Assembly (NCBI GenBank): GCA_028768525.1
Contig: CP054837.1
Span: 4,088,001 to 4,152,000, forward strand
Source of the DNA: Desulfobacter sp.
GTDB taxonomy: Bacteria > Desulfobacterota > Desulfobacteria > Desulfobacterales > Desulfobacteraceae
Length of the DNA stretch: 64,000 nt
Reading direction: 5' to 3'
Shown: positions 7,671 through 16,355 of the stretch, one piece after another
How the letters are laid out: each line of letters opens with the position of its first letter
Position numbering within the stretch: position 1 is the stretch's first letter
The notes under the pieces: model-generated
Database searches by the model: none
The model's input: only the letters and a program-made list of their open reading frames with translations
Told to the model about the DNA's origin: nothing
Position numbers and translations under genes: made by a program

Positions 7671-9191
7671 CTATAAGGTATACAGATCGTCGGTGGCAAA
7701 TACGGAATCCGTGGTCAGGTTGACCCCCAGGCGGCGCAGCCCTTCCTCATCCCCGGGGGTGGGCATGTGGGTCATGTGCATTTCGCAGCCTGAAAAATTT
7801 GTAAGCTTTGCCATGGCCAGCTGTACCGCATGGTTGGAGGTGGCGCTGATGGCCAGGGCGATGAGGGTTTCCTGGAGGTCAAGGCTCAGGCTTTTTTCCC
7901 CAAGTATATCTGTTTTCAGGCTGGTGACCGAGTCGCAGACGGCATCGGGCATGAGGTTGATTTTGCTGGGGATGCCGGCCAGGTGTTTGATGGCCCGTAC
8001 AATGGCACTGGATGCGGCATGCATCCGGGGGGAGTTGCTGCCCTGGATGATGGTGCCGTCCCGCAACTGGATGGCAGCCCCGAAATACACCCCCTCGTTG
8101 CCCAGCCTGGGGTCTGATTTTGCCCCTTCTGCAGCCTTGCGCGCCGGGATGACAACGGCCCGGTCTTCCACGGTGAGGTTGTGCTCCTTCATGATAAGCT
8201 CGGCCCGCTGGACCGTATCCTTATCCGTCAGCCCCAATGCGTATTCGCACTTGTAGCGCAGGTATCGGCGGATCATCTCCTGGCGGGACGCTTCCCTGGC
8301 GCCTTCGTCGTCGACAATGGCAAACCCCACCCGGTTAAGCCCCATGTCGGTGGGGGATTTGTAACCGGCATCGTCCCCGGTGATTTTTTCCAGGATCCGC
8401 TTGAGCACGGGATAGACTTCCACGTCCCGGTTATAATTAACCGATGTTTCCTGATAGGCTTCCAGGTGGAAGGGATCGATCATGTTGATGTCGGCCAGGT
8501 CGGCGGTGGCGGCCTCGTAGGCCACGTTTACCGGGTGCTTCAGGGGCAGGTTCCACACCGGAAAGGTTTCGAACTTGGCATAGCCGGACTGGATGCCGTG
8601 CTGGTGGTCATGGTAGAGCTGGGAGAGACAGGTGGCCATTTTGCCCGAGCCGGGCCCGGGCCCGGTGACAATCACCAGGGGTTTGTCGGTTTTGATATAA
8701 TCATTGGCCCCGTATCCTTCTTCGCTGACAATAAGGTCCACATCCGTGGGGTATCCCTTGGTGAAGTAATGGGTGTAGACGTTGATGCCCCGTCGTTGCA
8801 GTTTCTTTTTGAATACCAGGGCGGCGGGCTGGTTGTCGAACCGGGTGATGATGACGCCCTTGACGCTGATCTCCCAGGCCTTGAGGTCGTCGATGATCTT
8901 GAGGATATCCGTCTCATAGGTGATGCCGAAGTCGGCCCGGATTTTTTTGCGCTCAATGTCGCCGGCAAAGATGCAGATCAGGACTTCGGCCTGCTCCCGC
9001 AGCTCATGCAGCAGCCTGATTTTGATGTTGGGGTCGTAGCCGGGAAGCACCCGGGCGGCGTGGTAGTCGAAAAGCAGCTTGCCGCCGAATTCAAGGTAGA
9101 GTTTGTTGTCGAAGCGGTCGATGCGCTTTTGGATCTCTGCGGCCTGTTCCCTGAGGTATCTTTCATTGTCGAAGATCGTTCTGTCTGTCAT
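7671..9191 (-). CDS. DUF1846 (UPF0371) family protein
   Basis: A 506-residue soluble protein matching the DUF1846 family over its whole length. Recognisable blocks are FDNERYLREQAAEIQKRI at the N-terminus, VIVTGPGPGSGKMATCLSQLYHD (a P-loop-like GPGPGSGK), and SNHAVQLAMAKLTNFSGCEMH near the C-terminus. The reaction is not known; the family is conserved in many anaerobes and Firmicutes and is structurally characterised without a firm function. The start at 9191 (MTDRTIFDNERY) has AGGGGA upstream and fits the family N-terminus, so the 16 extra codons available upstream are probably not used. It appears to be a single-gene unit. Confidence 0.85.
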   Translation of the reverse strand: MTDRTIFDNERYLREQAAEIQKRIDRFDNKLYLEFGGKLLFDYHAARVLPGYDPNIKIRLLHELREQAEVLICIFAGDIERKKIRADFGITYETDILKIIDDLKAWEISVKGVIITRFDNQPAALVFKKKLQRRGINVYTHYFTKGYPTDVDLIVSEEGYGANDYIKTDKPLVIVTGPGPGSGKMATCLSQLYHDHQHGIQSGYAKFETFPVWNLPLKHPVNVAYEAATADLADINMIDPFHLEAYQETSVNYNRDVEVYPVLKRILEKITGDDAGYKSPTDMGLNRVGFAIVDDEGAREASRQEMIRRYLRYKCEYALGLTDKDTVQRAELIMKEHNLTVEDRAVVIPARKAAEGAKSDPRLGNEGVYFGAAIQLRDGTIIQGSNSPRMHAASSAIVRAIKHLAGIPSKINLMPDAVCDSVTSLKTDILGEKSLSLDLQETLIALAISATSNHAVQLAMAKLTNFSGCEMHMTHMPTPGDEEGLRRLGVNLTTDSVFATDDLYTL

Positions 9192-9580
9192 ATCCGTCCC
9201 CTGGAATTGCATTTGAATAACAGCAGGAGGGTGTATCACAACCGGGGGCGAATGACAAATGATTCCAGCGGTCCCTTTCCTTCTACCGAATCCCTGGGAC
9301 CGGACTGGGTTCGCGGTGCTTTTCCTCTAATTTTTAATTTTGGAGGACAATTTCGGCAGGATACGCTGGGACCCAGGGTGGCAATCCTATCCTGCCTGTT
9401 ATATAGTATAAAAAACTGGCCCATCAGCGTTCTTACAGTGTTTCTTCCTCCAAGACCGTGAGTGCCCTATAATCGCGGTACGGCCCAAAGCGAATCCCCA
9501 TATTGATATGCCGGTTTTCAATTCCTTTAGTTTGATTGCTTAATACATAGAAGGAGGGGCTCTGCCCCGGGGAGGTTGGC
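9192..9580. other. Intergenic region with a 9-bp inverted repeat
   Basis: About 390 bp with no supported gene. GGCAGGATA (9355-9363) and TATCCTGCC (9388-9396) form a perfect 9-bp stem enclosing CTGGGACCCAG, itself a small palindrome. An AT-rich block (TTATATAGTATAAA, from about 9399) follows and could contain promoter elements in either direction. Confidence 0.4.
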
Positions 9581-9778
9581 ATGAAATGGAATCGCAGAAA
9601 AATGATCAACAGGTCTCCAGACGACCGCAGGCAGAACCTGGGTACATCCTGGAAAGGGGATGAAAGGAGGGGGGCCTGCGAGAAAAGAGAAAAATGGGAG
9701 CGGGTTTCAACCTGGAGCAGCATCCACAAGCCCCTTATCCTGGGCGAATTTAATGGGGCCCATCAATTCCTGCCCTGA
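9581..9778 (+). CDS. Small Arg-rich protein with repeated DRR/ERR motifs
   Basis: A 65-residue basic protein, preceded by GGGGAGG seven bases before the ATG at 9581. It carries clustered Arg motifs (SPDDRRQN, GDERRGACEKREKWERV) ending in a WSSI block. The pattern of repeated xxRR segments followed by a WxR...WSS motif recalls small DRR-type proteins in related anaerobes, recalled from memory and not verified. No function is known. The good RBS and non-random composition support expression; the short length is the main doubt. Confidence 0.45.
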   Translation: MKWNRRKMINRSPDDRRQNLGTSWKGDERRGACEKREKWERVSTWSSIHKPLILGEFNGAHQFLP

Positions 9779-9810
9779 TCGCAATTGCACCGGGGATCGT
9801 ACTTTATATA

Positions 9811-10110
9811 TTAGCCGGCCTGGAGCGGCTCTTTTCCTCCGGCATTGGCGGATTTGATGATGAATCCGGGGAATTCCTTTTTAAATTCCTTTTCCATGGC
9901 GGTTTCGATCTCCGACAGCACGGCCATGTTCAACACCGAGCAGCAGGCCTTGGACTTGCCCATGGGGGCGTAGAATATGGTCAGTATATTCATCTTTTCG
10001 CTGACCCGGACCTTTTCCACCAGGCCCATCTGGGCGGCGGTCATCCCGGACTGGGGATCTTTGACCCGGTCCAGGACGGCATCTATTTTCTTCTGGATGT
10101 TCGGATTCAT
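9811..10110 (-). CDS. MIP18/DUF59-like Fe-S assembly family protein
   Basis: A 99-residue protein resembling the MIP18 (DUF59, SufT/PaaD-like) fold. It has an N-terminal helix (IQKKIDAVLDRVKDPQSGMTAAQMGLVEKVRV, DPxxG-like), then strands and KACCSVLNMAVLSEIETAMEKEF with vicinal cysteines. MIP18-type proteins take part in Fe-S cluster assembly or transfer. Vicinal Cys in that position is common in anaerobic homologs. The stop lies at 9811, and 1 bp separates its start from the stop of the potC-like gene upstream, so it may be the last gene of the polyamine transporter operon. Confidence 0.6.
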   Translation of the reverse strand: MNPNIQKKIDAVLDRVKDPQSGMTAAQMGLVEKVRVSEKMNILTIFYAPMGKSKACCSVLNMAVLSEIETAMEKEFKKEFPGFIIKSANAGGKEPLQAG

Positions 10111-10111
10111 A

Positions 10112-10963
10112 TCATTCCTTTTTGCTGAAATATAAATTGATCAGGGCCAGGAGCGAGGTGCCGAAAATCATGAGAAAGGAAATGGCGTTAATCACCGGTG
10201 TGCTGCCGTCCCTGACCTGAAGGTATAGGTTGATGGGCAGGGTGGCGTCGGAACCCACCAGAAAGAGGGTGGTGTTAAAGTTCTCAAAGGACATGAGAAA
10301 GGAGACCGCCAGGGCCCCGACGATGGCCGGCCTTAAAAACTTCAGGGTGATGTGGTAGATGGTTTCGAACCGGGTGGCCCCCAGGTTCATGGCCGCCTCC
10401 TCCAGGGTGGGGTCGAATTTTTTCAGCCGGGCCGAGACCACCAGGGTGACAATGGTGGTGATAAATGAGAACTGGCCCAGAACCACCAGCCAGAATCCGG
10501 GGCGGAAAATTTCGAAATCCAGATTAAAATGGTTTTCGAAAAACAGGCCCAGGGTGTTGGAAAAGAGCAGGATGGAGATGCCCAAAATGACGCCGGGAAT
10601 AACAAGTGGCGCGATCATGAGGAAAAAGAGCAGGGATTTGAAGGGGAATTCCTCCTGTTCAAATAAAAAGGCGCCCATGGTGCCCACGGCCGTGGAGAGG
10701 ATGGAGACCCAAAAGGCGGTTTTAAAGCTGATCCAGATGGAGGCCAGGTTGATCTGGTCGTGGAAGATGCCGGTGCGCTCCAGGGAGTTTCCGAAAAACC
10801 ATTCCAGGGTAAATCCCTTCCAGGGAAGGGAGGGAAACATGGAGTCGTTGAAGGCCAGCACGCAGGTTACGGCCAGGGGGGCGAAAAGAAATATAAAATA
10901 CAGGGTGACGTAAAGGCGGAACCCTGCGGAATAGGTCTTGGTCTGGGGGATGTTGCGTATCAT
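10112..10963 (-). CDS. potC: Polyamine ABC transporter permease (PotC-like)
   Basis: A 283-residue inner-membrane permease with about six transmembrane spans and the binding-protein-dependent transport (BPD) EAA motif EEAAMNLGATRFETIYHITLKFLRPAI in the loop that contacts the ATPase. The overall pattern (ending in a short Lys-rich tail) fits PotC of spermidine/putrescine importers. Its ATG overlaps the upstream potB stop by 4 bases (ATGA). It is the third membrane component of the potD-potA-potB-potC order seen on the minus strand. Substrate assignment rests on family resemblance of the whole cluster. Confidence 0.88.
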   Translation of the reverse strand: MIRNIPQTKTYSAGFRLYVTLYFIFLFAPLAVTCVLAFNDSMFPSLPWKGFTLEWFFGNSLERTGIFHDQINLASIWISFKTAFWVSILSTAVGTMGAFLFEQEEFPFKSLLFFLMIAPLVIPGVILGISILLFSNTLGLFFENHFNLDFEIFRPGFWLVVLGQFSFITTIVTLVVSARLKKFDPTLEEAAMNLGATRFETIYHITLKFLRPAIVGALAVSFLMSFENFNTTLFLVGSDATLPINLYLQVRDGSTPVINAISFLMIFGTSLLALINLYFSKKE

Positions 10964-11817
10964 TGGACCACCTTTCCCAGTTTCTGGCCGGTGAGTTTGA
11001 GGCCGGCCCAGATAATGGCCGAGGAAAGGATGAGCAGCAGAAAGCCGAAGGCCGATCCCTGGTTCCAGTTGAAGGAGGCGATGAACTGGTTGTAGATCTG
11101 CTCCGTGAACCAGAGGCTGTTTTTTCCGCCCATGAGGTTGGGGGTGAGGTAGTTGCCCAGGGTGAGCATGAAGACCACAATGGAACCGGAGACGATGCCG
11201 GGCATGCAGTGGGGGATGATGATCCGCCGGAATATGGTCATCACATTGCCGCCCAGGTCGTAGGCCGCTTCAATGAGGCTGTTATCCAGGCTTTCCAGCA
11301 CCGAGAGCAGGGGCACCAGCATGAAAAGCATGGAGGTGTAGACCAGGCCCATGACCATGGTGGCGTCGTTGTACAAGAGCTCCACGGGTTGGTTCCATAG
11401 CCCCAGCCCCGTCATGAAATGGTTGATCACCCCGCTTTCCCTCAGCAGGATCATCCATCCGTACACCCGGACCAGTTCCGAGACCCAGAAGGGCATGAGG
11501 ATGAGCAGGGAGAGGAATCCCTGGAATTTGGGGGAGACCACCTTGGTGATGAAAAAGGCCACGGGCATGGTGATGACAAAGGTCAGGGCCGTGACCAGGA
11601 CGGAAAAAAGGGCGGTGCGGGCAAAGGTCCGCCAATAGATGGGTTCGGTAAAAAACAGGGTGAAGTTGGACAGGGAGAACCCCATCTCCCCCAGCTCGTT
11701 TTCCGCCCCCAGGGACATGATGAGCATGTCCACCTGGGGCAGGACAATGAGCAGAAAAAGCCAGAGCAGTACCGGGGTGATGAAGATCACCAGCCCCCAT
11801 CGGATGCCGTTTTTCAT
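10960..11817 (-). CDS. potB: Polyamine ABC transporter permease (PotB-like)
   Basis: A 285-residue inner-membrane permease with about six spans. The EAA loop reads EAAYDLGGNVMTIFRRIIIPHCMPGI, the ATPase-docking motif of BPD permeases. The start at 11817 (MKNGIRWGLVIF) has AAGGAGG seven bases upstream and overlaps the stop codon of potA by 4 bases. An in-frame ATG 14 codons further upstream lies within potA and is rejected. It pairs with the PotC-like permease to form the heterodimeric channel of a spermidine/putrescine-type importer. Confidence 0.88.
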   Translation of the reverse strand: MKNGIRWGLVIFITPVLLWLFLLIVLPQVDMLIMSLGAENELGEMGFSLSNFTLFFTEPIYWRTFARTALFSVLVTALTFVITMPVAFFITKVVSPKFQGFLSLLILMPFWVSELVRVYGWMILLRESGVINHFMTGLGLWNQPVELLYNDATMVMGLVYTSMLFMLVPLLSVLESLDNSLIEAAYDLGGNVMTIFRRIIIPHCMPGIVSGSIVVFMLTLGNYLTPNLMGGKNSLWFTEQIYNQFIASFNWNQGSAFGFLLLILSSAIIWAGLKLTGQKLGKVVQ

Positions 11818-12905
11818 TGGGCCTCCTTGGGAAAGAGCATGGCAGAGGCCGGGTCCCATCCGGCCGTGACCCTGTCACCGGGGCGGATGTGGTCGAACTG
11901 CCGGGTCTGGGGCAGGGAAACCTGGATTTCCCGCCCGGTTTCCGGCAGGACGGCCAGAAGCCTGGAGTTGGCCCCGTCAAAGAGCAGGGAGGAGACCTTA
12001 ATCTCAAACCGGTTCAGCTCCGCCCGGCCGGGATCCGGTTCCAGCACAATGGCCTCGGGCCGCAGGAAGAGATCCGCATCCGTGCCCGGTCCTGCACCGG
12101 GGGCGGCCTTGGCCTTGAATTCATGGCCTTCCGGGGTGGTGACCACGGCCAGATCATCGTTGACGGAATCGATCCTGCCCTCCCATTTGTTGTTTTCCCC
12201 CACAAACTGGGCCACAAAGGGGGTGGCCGGGTTGATGTAAAGGTTTTTCGGGGTGTCCACCTGTTCGAATTTCCCCTGGTTCATCACGGCCACATGGTCG
12301 GACATGACCAGGGCCTCGCTCTGGTCGTGGGTGATGTAGACAAAGGTGGTGCCGACCTGGGTCTGAAGGGTTTTGAGTTCGATTTTCATCTGCTCCCGCA
12401 GCTTCAGGTCCAGGGCGCCCAGGGGCTCGTCCAGCAGCAGCACCGAGGGCTCCAGCACCAGACTCCTGGCAATGGCCACCCGCTGGCGCTGGCCGCCGGA
12501 GAGCTGGTCCACCTTTTTGTCCTCAAATCCGGGCAGGCCCACCCGTTCCAGAATGGCCGCCGTCTTTTTCCGGATCACCGGCCGTTTCTCCCGCAGGCGC
12601 TCCAGGCCGAAGGCAATGTTCTGCCCCACATTCATCATGGGAAACAGGGCCAGGTTCTGGAAGATCAGGTTCACGGGGCGCTTGTTGGGCGGAATCCCGG
12701 CCATGTCCCGGCCGCCGATGGCAATGGTGCCCGAAGTGGGCTCGAAAAAGCCGGAAATCATTCTCAGCAGGGTGGTTTTCCCGCAGCCAGAGGGCCCGAG
12801 GATGGAAAAAAACTTTCCCTTTTCCACCTCAAAACTGACATGGTCAACGGCGGTAAATTCTTTGAATTTTTTGACAACGTCCTGAACGGATAGATCAATT
12901 TGCAT
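11814..12905 (-). CDS. potA: Polyamine ABC transporter ATP-binding protein (PotA-like)
   Basis: A 363-residue ATPase of the PotA/CysA type that energises polyamine import. Walker A GPSGCGKTT is at 37-45, the signature LSGGQRQR at 135-142, Walker B VLLLDEP near 155-161, and the switch His in THDQSEAL near 190. A C-terminal TOBE domain (about 280-363) is typical of PotA and allows regulation by substrate or other signals. It is separated from potD by a long inverted repeat (12961-13082), while potA, potB and potC overlap each other, so potABC is tightly coupled and potD can be expressed at a different level. Confidence 0.93.
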   Translation of the reverse strand: MQIDLSVQDVVKKFKEFTAVDHVSFEVEKGKFFSILGPSGCGKTTLLRMISGFFEPTSGTIAIGGRDMAGIPPNKRPVNLIFQNLALFPMMNVGQNIAFGLERLREKRPVIRKKTAAILERVGLPGFEDKKVDQLSGGQRQRVAIARSLVLEPSVLLLDEPLGALDLKLREQMKIELKTLQTQVGTTFVYITHDQSEALVMSDHVAVMNQGKFEQVDTPKNLYINPATPFVAQFVGENNKWEGRIDSVNDDLAVVTTPEGHEFKAKAAPGAGPGTDADLFLRPEAIVLEPDPGRAELNRFEIKVSSLLFDGANSRLLAVLPETGREIQVSLPQTRQFDHIRPGDRVTAGWDPASAMLFPKEAQ

Positions 12906-12960
12906 AGGGGGCGTACCTTAAAATAAAAAAACGAAAAAGCTGACGAACCTTGTTTCTTTG

Positions 12961-13082
12961 TTTGGATGAAAATTTGCCCAGATGCAAGGCGCAGTGCCCG
13001 GTTGAAACCGGAGTGTACTGGAGTACATGAGGATTTCAGCCGGGCGCTGCAACGAAGCAGATGAGTGAATTTTCGTTCAAAC
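12961..13082. repeat. Long imperfect inverted repeat between potD and potA
   Basis: Two arms of about 50 bp are nearly complementary around the perfect centre GTACTGGAGTAC (13015-13026). The left arm contains GATGCAAGGCGCAG and the right arm GCTGCAACGAAGCAGATGAG; the ends TTTGGATGAAAATT (12961-12974) and AATTTTCGTTCAAA (13068-13081) also pair. On the transcript it forms a long hairpin in the 179-bp potD-potA gap. It could protect the potD message, act as a partial terminator or be a dispersed REP/MITE-like element. The motif seems familiar as a repeat in related genomes, but this window holds only one copy. Confidence 0.7.
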
Positions 13083-13084
13083 AA

Positions 13085-14146
13085 TTATTTGGCTGCTTTT
13101 ACTTTATCCAGCACCATGCCTTCAATGGATTCCAGCTTGGCCGGCACCGGGGGATACCATTTGATATTGTCGATGTCGGCATCGGAGAAGCTTCTTTCAA
13201 AGTTGCCCCGGACCTTGGCATCGGTGAGCTTGATGGCGCCCTTGGAGGCGGTGCCGTATTTTTCCAGGTTGGTGAATACGGCCGCGTTTTCAGGATTCAG
13301 CATGAAGTTGATCCACTTGTAGGCGCCGTCCACGTTTTTGGCCTTGGCCGGGATGGCAAAGGTATCGATCCAGCCCAGGGCGCCGCTTTTGGGGGCCACG
13401 AAATCGATGTCGGGATTTTCTTCGTGGAGTTTCCAGCCGCCGTTGTCCCAGGCCATGGCCAGGTAGACTTCGTTGGCCCGCATGGACTGGAGCAGGGCGT
13501 CCCCGTTGGTCCAATAGTTTTTCACCAGGCCTTTTTTGGCGATGAGTTCATTGCCCACGCTGTCCATGAGTGCCTTGTATGCGGCGGCATCGCTGTATTT
13601 GGCAAAGGGATCGTCGCCCATGGCAAAGGCCATGGCAATGAGGGTGGGCCGTTTGAGGCGGTAGCTGACCCGGCCGCTGTAGGCTGAGTTGAGCAGGTCG
13701 GAGTAGTCGGCGGCCGCCGGGGCCATCTTTTTATTGACCACCAGGCCGGAGGTGCCCCAGCAGAAGGGCACGGCATGGGGGTTGCCCTTGACCATGGTGT
13801 TGTTTTTCACGGCGTCCAGCATGGAGGTGATGATCTGGTCCTGTTTGATCCGGGACATGTCCATGGCCTGGTAGATCTTATACTTGGCCTGAACCGATGA
13901 GATCCGGTCCTGGCTGGGCTGGGCCAGGTCGAATCCGGCGCCGCGGGTGGCCCGCAGTTTGGCGATCATCTCTTCGTTGTTGGTGTAGGTGACCTTGACC
14001 TTGATGCCGGTCTGGGCTTCGAATTTTTCCACCAGCACCTTGGGGGCATACCCTTTCCAGGTCAAAAGTTCCAGGGTTTCGGCCCCTGCCGGAGCGGCCA
14101 TAAAACAAAAAAACATTGCCAGTAATACTACCATTGATTTTTTCAC
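13085..14146 (-). CDS. potD: Periplasmic polyamine-binding protein (PotD/PotF-like)
   Basis: A 353-residue extracellular solute-binding protein family 1 member. The signal peptide ends near PAGAE (residue 22-23). The mature start LELLTWKGYAPKVLVEKFE matches the PotD/SpuD opening block, and AMAWDNGGWKLHEENPDIDFVAP with GWIDTFAIPAKAKN corresponds to the ligand-binding lobe region of the family. The start is GTG at 14146 with AAGGAGAGCACTC before it. It is first in the potD-potA-potB-potC operon on the minus strand. The most likely substrate is spermidine or putrescine; the individual ligand residues were not checked. Confidence 0.9.
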   Translation of the reverse strand: MKKSMVVLLAMFFCFMAAPAGAETLELLTWKGYAPKVLVEKFEAQTGIKVKVTYTNNEEMIAKLRATRGAGFDLAQPSQDRISSVQAKYKIYQAMDMSRIKQDQIITSMLDAVKNNTMVKGNPHAVPFCWGTSGLVVNKKMAPAAADYSDLLNSAYSGRVSYRLKRPTLIAMAFAMGDDPFAKYSDAAAYKALMDSVGNELIAKKGLVKNYWTNGDALLQSMRANEVYLAMAWDNGGWKLHEENPDIDFVAPKSGALGWIDTFAIPAKAKNVDGAYKWINFMLNPENAAVFTNLEKYGTASKGAIKLTDAKVRGNFERSFSDADIDNIKWYPPVPAKLESIEGMVLDKVKAAK

Positions 14147-14304
14147 GAGTGCTCTCCTTTAGACAGTCATTGATACCATATTGGAATTGGTTTCAGGGTT
14201 GGCCGGAAGCGAATGACAGGCCGCCACCGAAATAACCCTATGATAATTTCATTTTTTGGAAAAGGAGTAAAGGAATTTTATGGTGAGTATTTTGTTAGAG
14301 AAAA

Positions 14305-14330
14305 GGCCGGGCAGATGATCCTGCCCGGCC
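14305..14330 (-). terminator. Rho-independent terminator of the chemoreceptor operon
   Basis: A perfect 10-bp GC stem GGCCGGGCAG (14305-14314) / CTGCCCGGCC (14321-14330) with a 6-nt loop. On the minus strand it is followed by TTTTCTCT and lies 22 bp after the stop of the gene at 14353. Confidence 0.85.
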
Positions 14331-14352
14331 GTGGGAGAGAATGATACTGGTG

Positions 14353-16353
14353 TTAGTTCAGGCGGAAACGTGCCACCATGCCGTTGAGATTTTCTGCAAG
14401 GGCGGAGAGTTCCGTGGCACTGGAACTGACCTGGCTGCTGCCGGTGTGCATTTCGTCCGAGGCCCGGCTGACCCCGTGGATATCCTGGGTCACATCCCCG
14501 GCAACGGTGGAGGTCTGGTTCACGTTGACGTTTACCTCCTGGACCCCGGCTGCCGCCTGGCTCACATTGGAGGAAATTTCCTCGGTGGTGGCGGACTGCT
14601 CTTCAATGGCAGTGGCCACTGAGCCGACAATGGCATTGATGTCGTTGATCACGGCCACGATGGATTCAATGGCGGACACGGATTCTTCTGTGGTGTGCTG
14701 CACATCCTCAATGCGGGATCCGATTTCCTCGGTGGCCCGGGCCGTCTGCTGGGCCAGTTCCTTTATTTCTCCGGCCACTACGGCAAAGCCTTTACCGGCG
14801 TCCCCGGCCCTGGCCGCTTCAATGGTGGCGTTGAGGGCCAGCAGGTTGGTCTGTTCCGAAATATCGGAAATGGTGTCCGTAACCTTGCTGATATCGGCTG
14901 CGGCACGGCCCAGGGCAATGACCTTTTCCGAGACGGCTTCGGCCTGGGCCACGGCATGGGCAGTGGTTTCGCTTCCTTTGGCGGTGTTGGCCGCAATTTC
15001 GGTGATGGTGGCGGACATTTCTTCAGCCGCCGAAACGATCATCTGGATGTTGGCCGTGGTCTGCTCGGTGGCGGCGGCCACGCTGGTCATATTGGTGGCC
15101 ATCTCTTCGGCTGCCGATGCCACGTTGGTGGATTTTTCAGAGGTCTGAGAGGCGCTGGAGGCCATCTGTTCGGATATGGCGGACAACTCCGTGGAAGATG
15201 AGGTCAGGGTCTGGACCCCGCCGGTGATATCGGTGAGCATGCCGGTGAGGTTTTCCGTCATATGCTGCATGTTGGCGTAGACGCCGGTGGCGGCTTTCCC
15301 GTCTCCGTTGAACCGGATGGTCAGGTCGCCCTTGGCAATGCGGTTGGCGATTTCAGCGATCTCGGCGGGATCTTTGCCCAGCTGGGCCATCACCCCCCGG
15401 ACGAACCAGAGAACACCGGCAATGGTAAGCCCCAGAAAAACTGCGGCCACGGCCATGATCATGTTGCGGATGGTGACTGCGGCGGCCAGGAATTCTTTTT
15501 CGTTCTGGGTGACTCCGATGCTCCAGCCGGTGGCGGCCACAGTGGCAAAGCCGGCGATTTTGTCCACTCCCTTGAACCGGTAGGTATCCACTCCGGATTT
15601 TCCCTCCATCATCTGGCTGACGATGGATTCCATTCCGTCAAGCCGGGTCAGATCCAGGTCCAGTATGTATTCTTTTTTGGGATGGGCCAGAATGATGCCG
15701 GCTTTGTCAATCATGAAGGGGTAGCCGGTTTCACCGATTTTAATACGGGTAATCTCCTGGCTTAGTCCGGCCATCTGGATCACCGAGGCAAAGATACCTG
15801 AGAATTCACCGCTTTTTGTTTTCAGGGGAACGGCCACCACCACAATGGGGGTCTGGCTGGCTTTGGACATCGCAGGGGTGCCCACGCTGACCTGCCCGGC
15901 CCTTGCCTCGGAAAAATAATCCCTGTCCGAGACATTCATTTTGCTTTCCCTGTAACGTCCCCCGGCACTGTCTGAAATGGTCACGCCCTTGTCATCGGTC
16001 ACAAAGAATAGGTCATATCCCCGTCCGATTTCCTTGAAGCTTTTGCCGAGGAAGGCATCCAGGGCATTGAGCCGTGCTCCGGCATTTTCCAGGCCGCCGG
16101 TGAACACGGCTTCGGATGCCTGGGACACCAGGGGGGCAACGGCCATTTCCCTGGCCAGCTTGACCTCCTGGGCCATCATCATGTCTGCGGTATCCGCCAG
16201 GCTTGCGGCCAGGCGGCGGGCCTGGCCTTCAGCCGAGGTGACCAGGGCCTTGGATGCGGTATTCACGGCAAAAACGCCGACAACGGCCAGGGGCACCATG
16301 GATGCCAGGATGCCGCCGATGATAAGCTTGCATTTTAATGATCTTTTTTTCAT
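14353..16353 (-). CDS. Methyl-accepting chemotaxis protein with periplasmic dCache domain
   Basis: A 666-residue chemoreceptor. TM1 (about 10-31) and TM2 (about 296-318) enclose a periplasmic sensor of the double-Cache type, with DLFFVTDDKGVTISDS (114-129) and GYPFMIDKAGIILAHP (210-225) as the two recognisable Cache strands. A HAMP (about 318-372) leads to the MCP signalling domain, with the conserved hairpin tip DISEQTNLLALNATIEAARAG around 497-517. No CheR-binding pentapeptide is visible at the C-terminus. The start at 16353 has GGGGGAGGTAAAC upstream. It lies 2 bp after a small receiver-like gene, and both sit behind a sigma-54 promoter and before a terminator, forming a clean two-gene unit. 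dCache ligands are often amino acids or organic acids; here the ligand is unknown. Confidence 0.93.
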   Translation of the reverse strand: MKKRSLKCKLIIGGILASMVPLAVVGVFAVNTASKALVTSAEGQARRLAASLADTADMMMAQEVKLAREMAVAPLVSQASEAVFTGGLENAGARLNALDAFLGKSFKEIGRGYDLFFVTDDKGVTISDSAGGRYRESKMNVSDRDYFSEARAGQVSVGTPAMSKASQTPIVVVAVPLKTKSGEFSGIFASVIQMAGLSQEITRIKIGETGYPFMIDKAGIILAHPKKEYILDLDLTRLDGMESIVSQMMEGKSGVDTYRFKGVDKIAGFATVAATGWSIGVTQNEKEFLAAAVTIRNMIMAVAAVFLGLTIAGVLWFVRGVMAQLGKDPAEIAEIANRIAKGDLTIRFNGDGKAATGVYANMQHMTENLTGMLTDITGGVQTLTSSSTELSAISEQMASSASQTSEKSTNVASAAEEMATNMTSVAAATEQTTANIQMIVSAAEEMSATITEIAANTAKGSETTAHAVAQAEAVSEKVIALGRAAADISKVTDTISDISEQTNLLALNATIEAARAGDAGKGFAVVAGEIKELAQQTARATEEIGSRIEDVQHTTEESVSAIESIVAVINDINAIVGSVATAIEEQSATTEEISSNVSQAAAGVQEVNVNVNQTSTVAGDVTQDIHGVSRASDEMHTGSSQVSSSATELSALAENLNGMVARFRLN

Positions 16354-16355
16354 GT

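Noticed and set aside
8181..9461. 426-codon plus-strand open frame
   Set aside because: Antisense to the DUF1846 gene; high GC keeps the opposite frame open, and its composition (Gly/Val/Asp/His-rich) is typical of a shadow frame.
11419..12240. Long plus-strand frames over potB and potA
   Set aside because: Shadow of the two ABC genes, both with complete family motifs and ATGA coupling on the minus strand.
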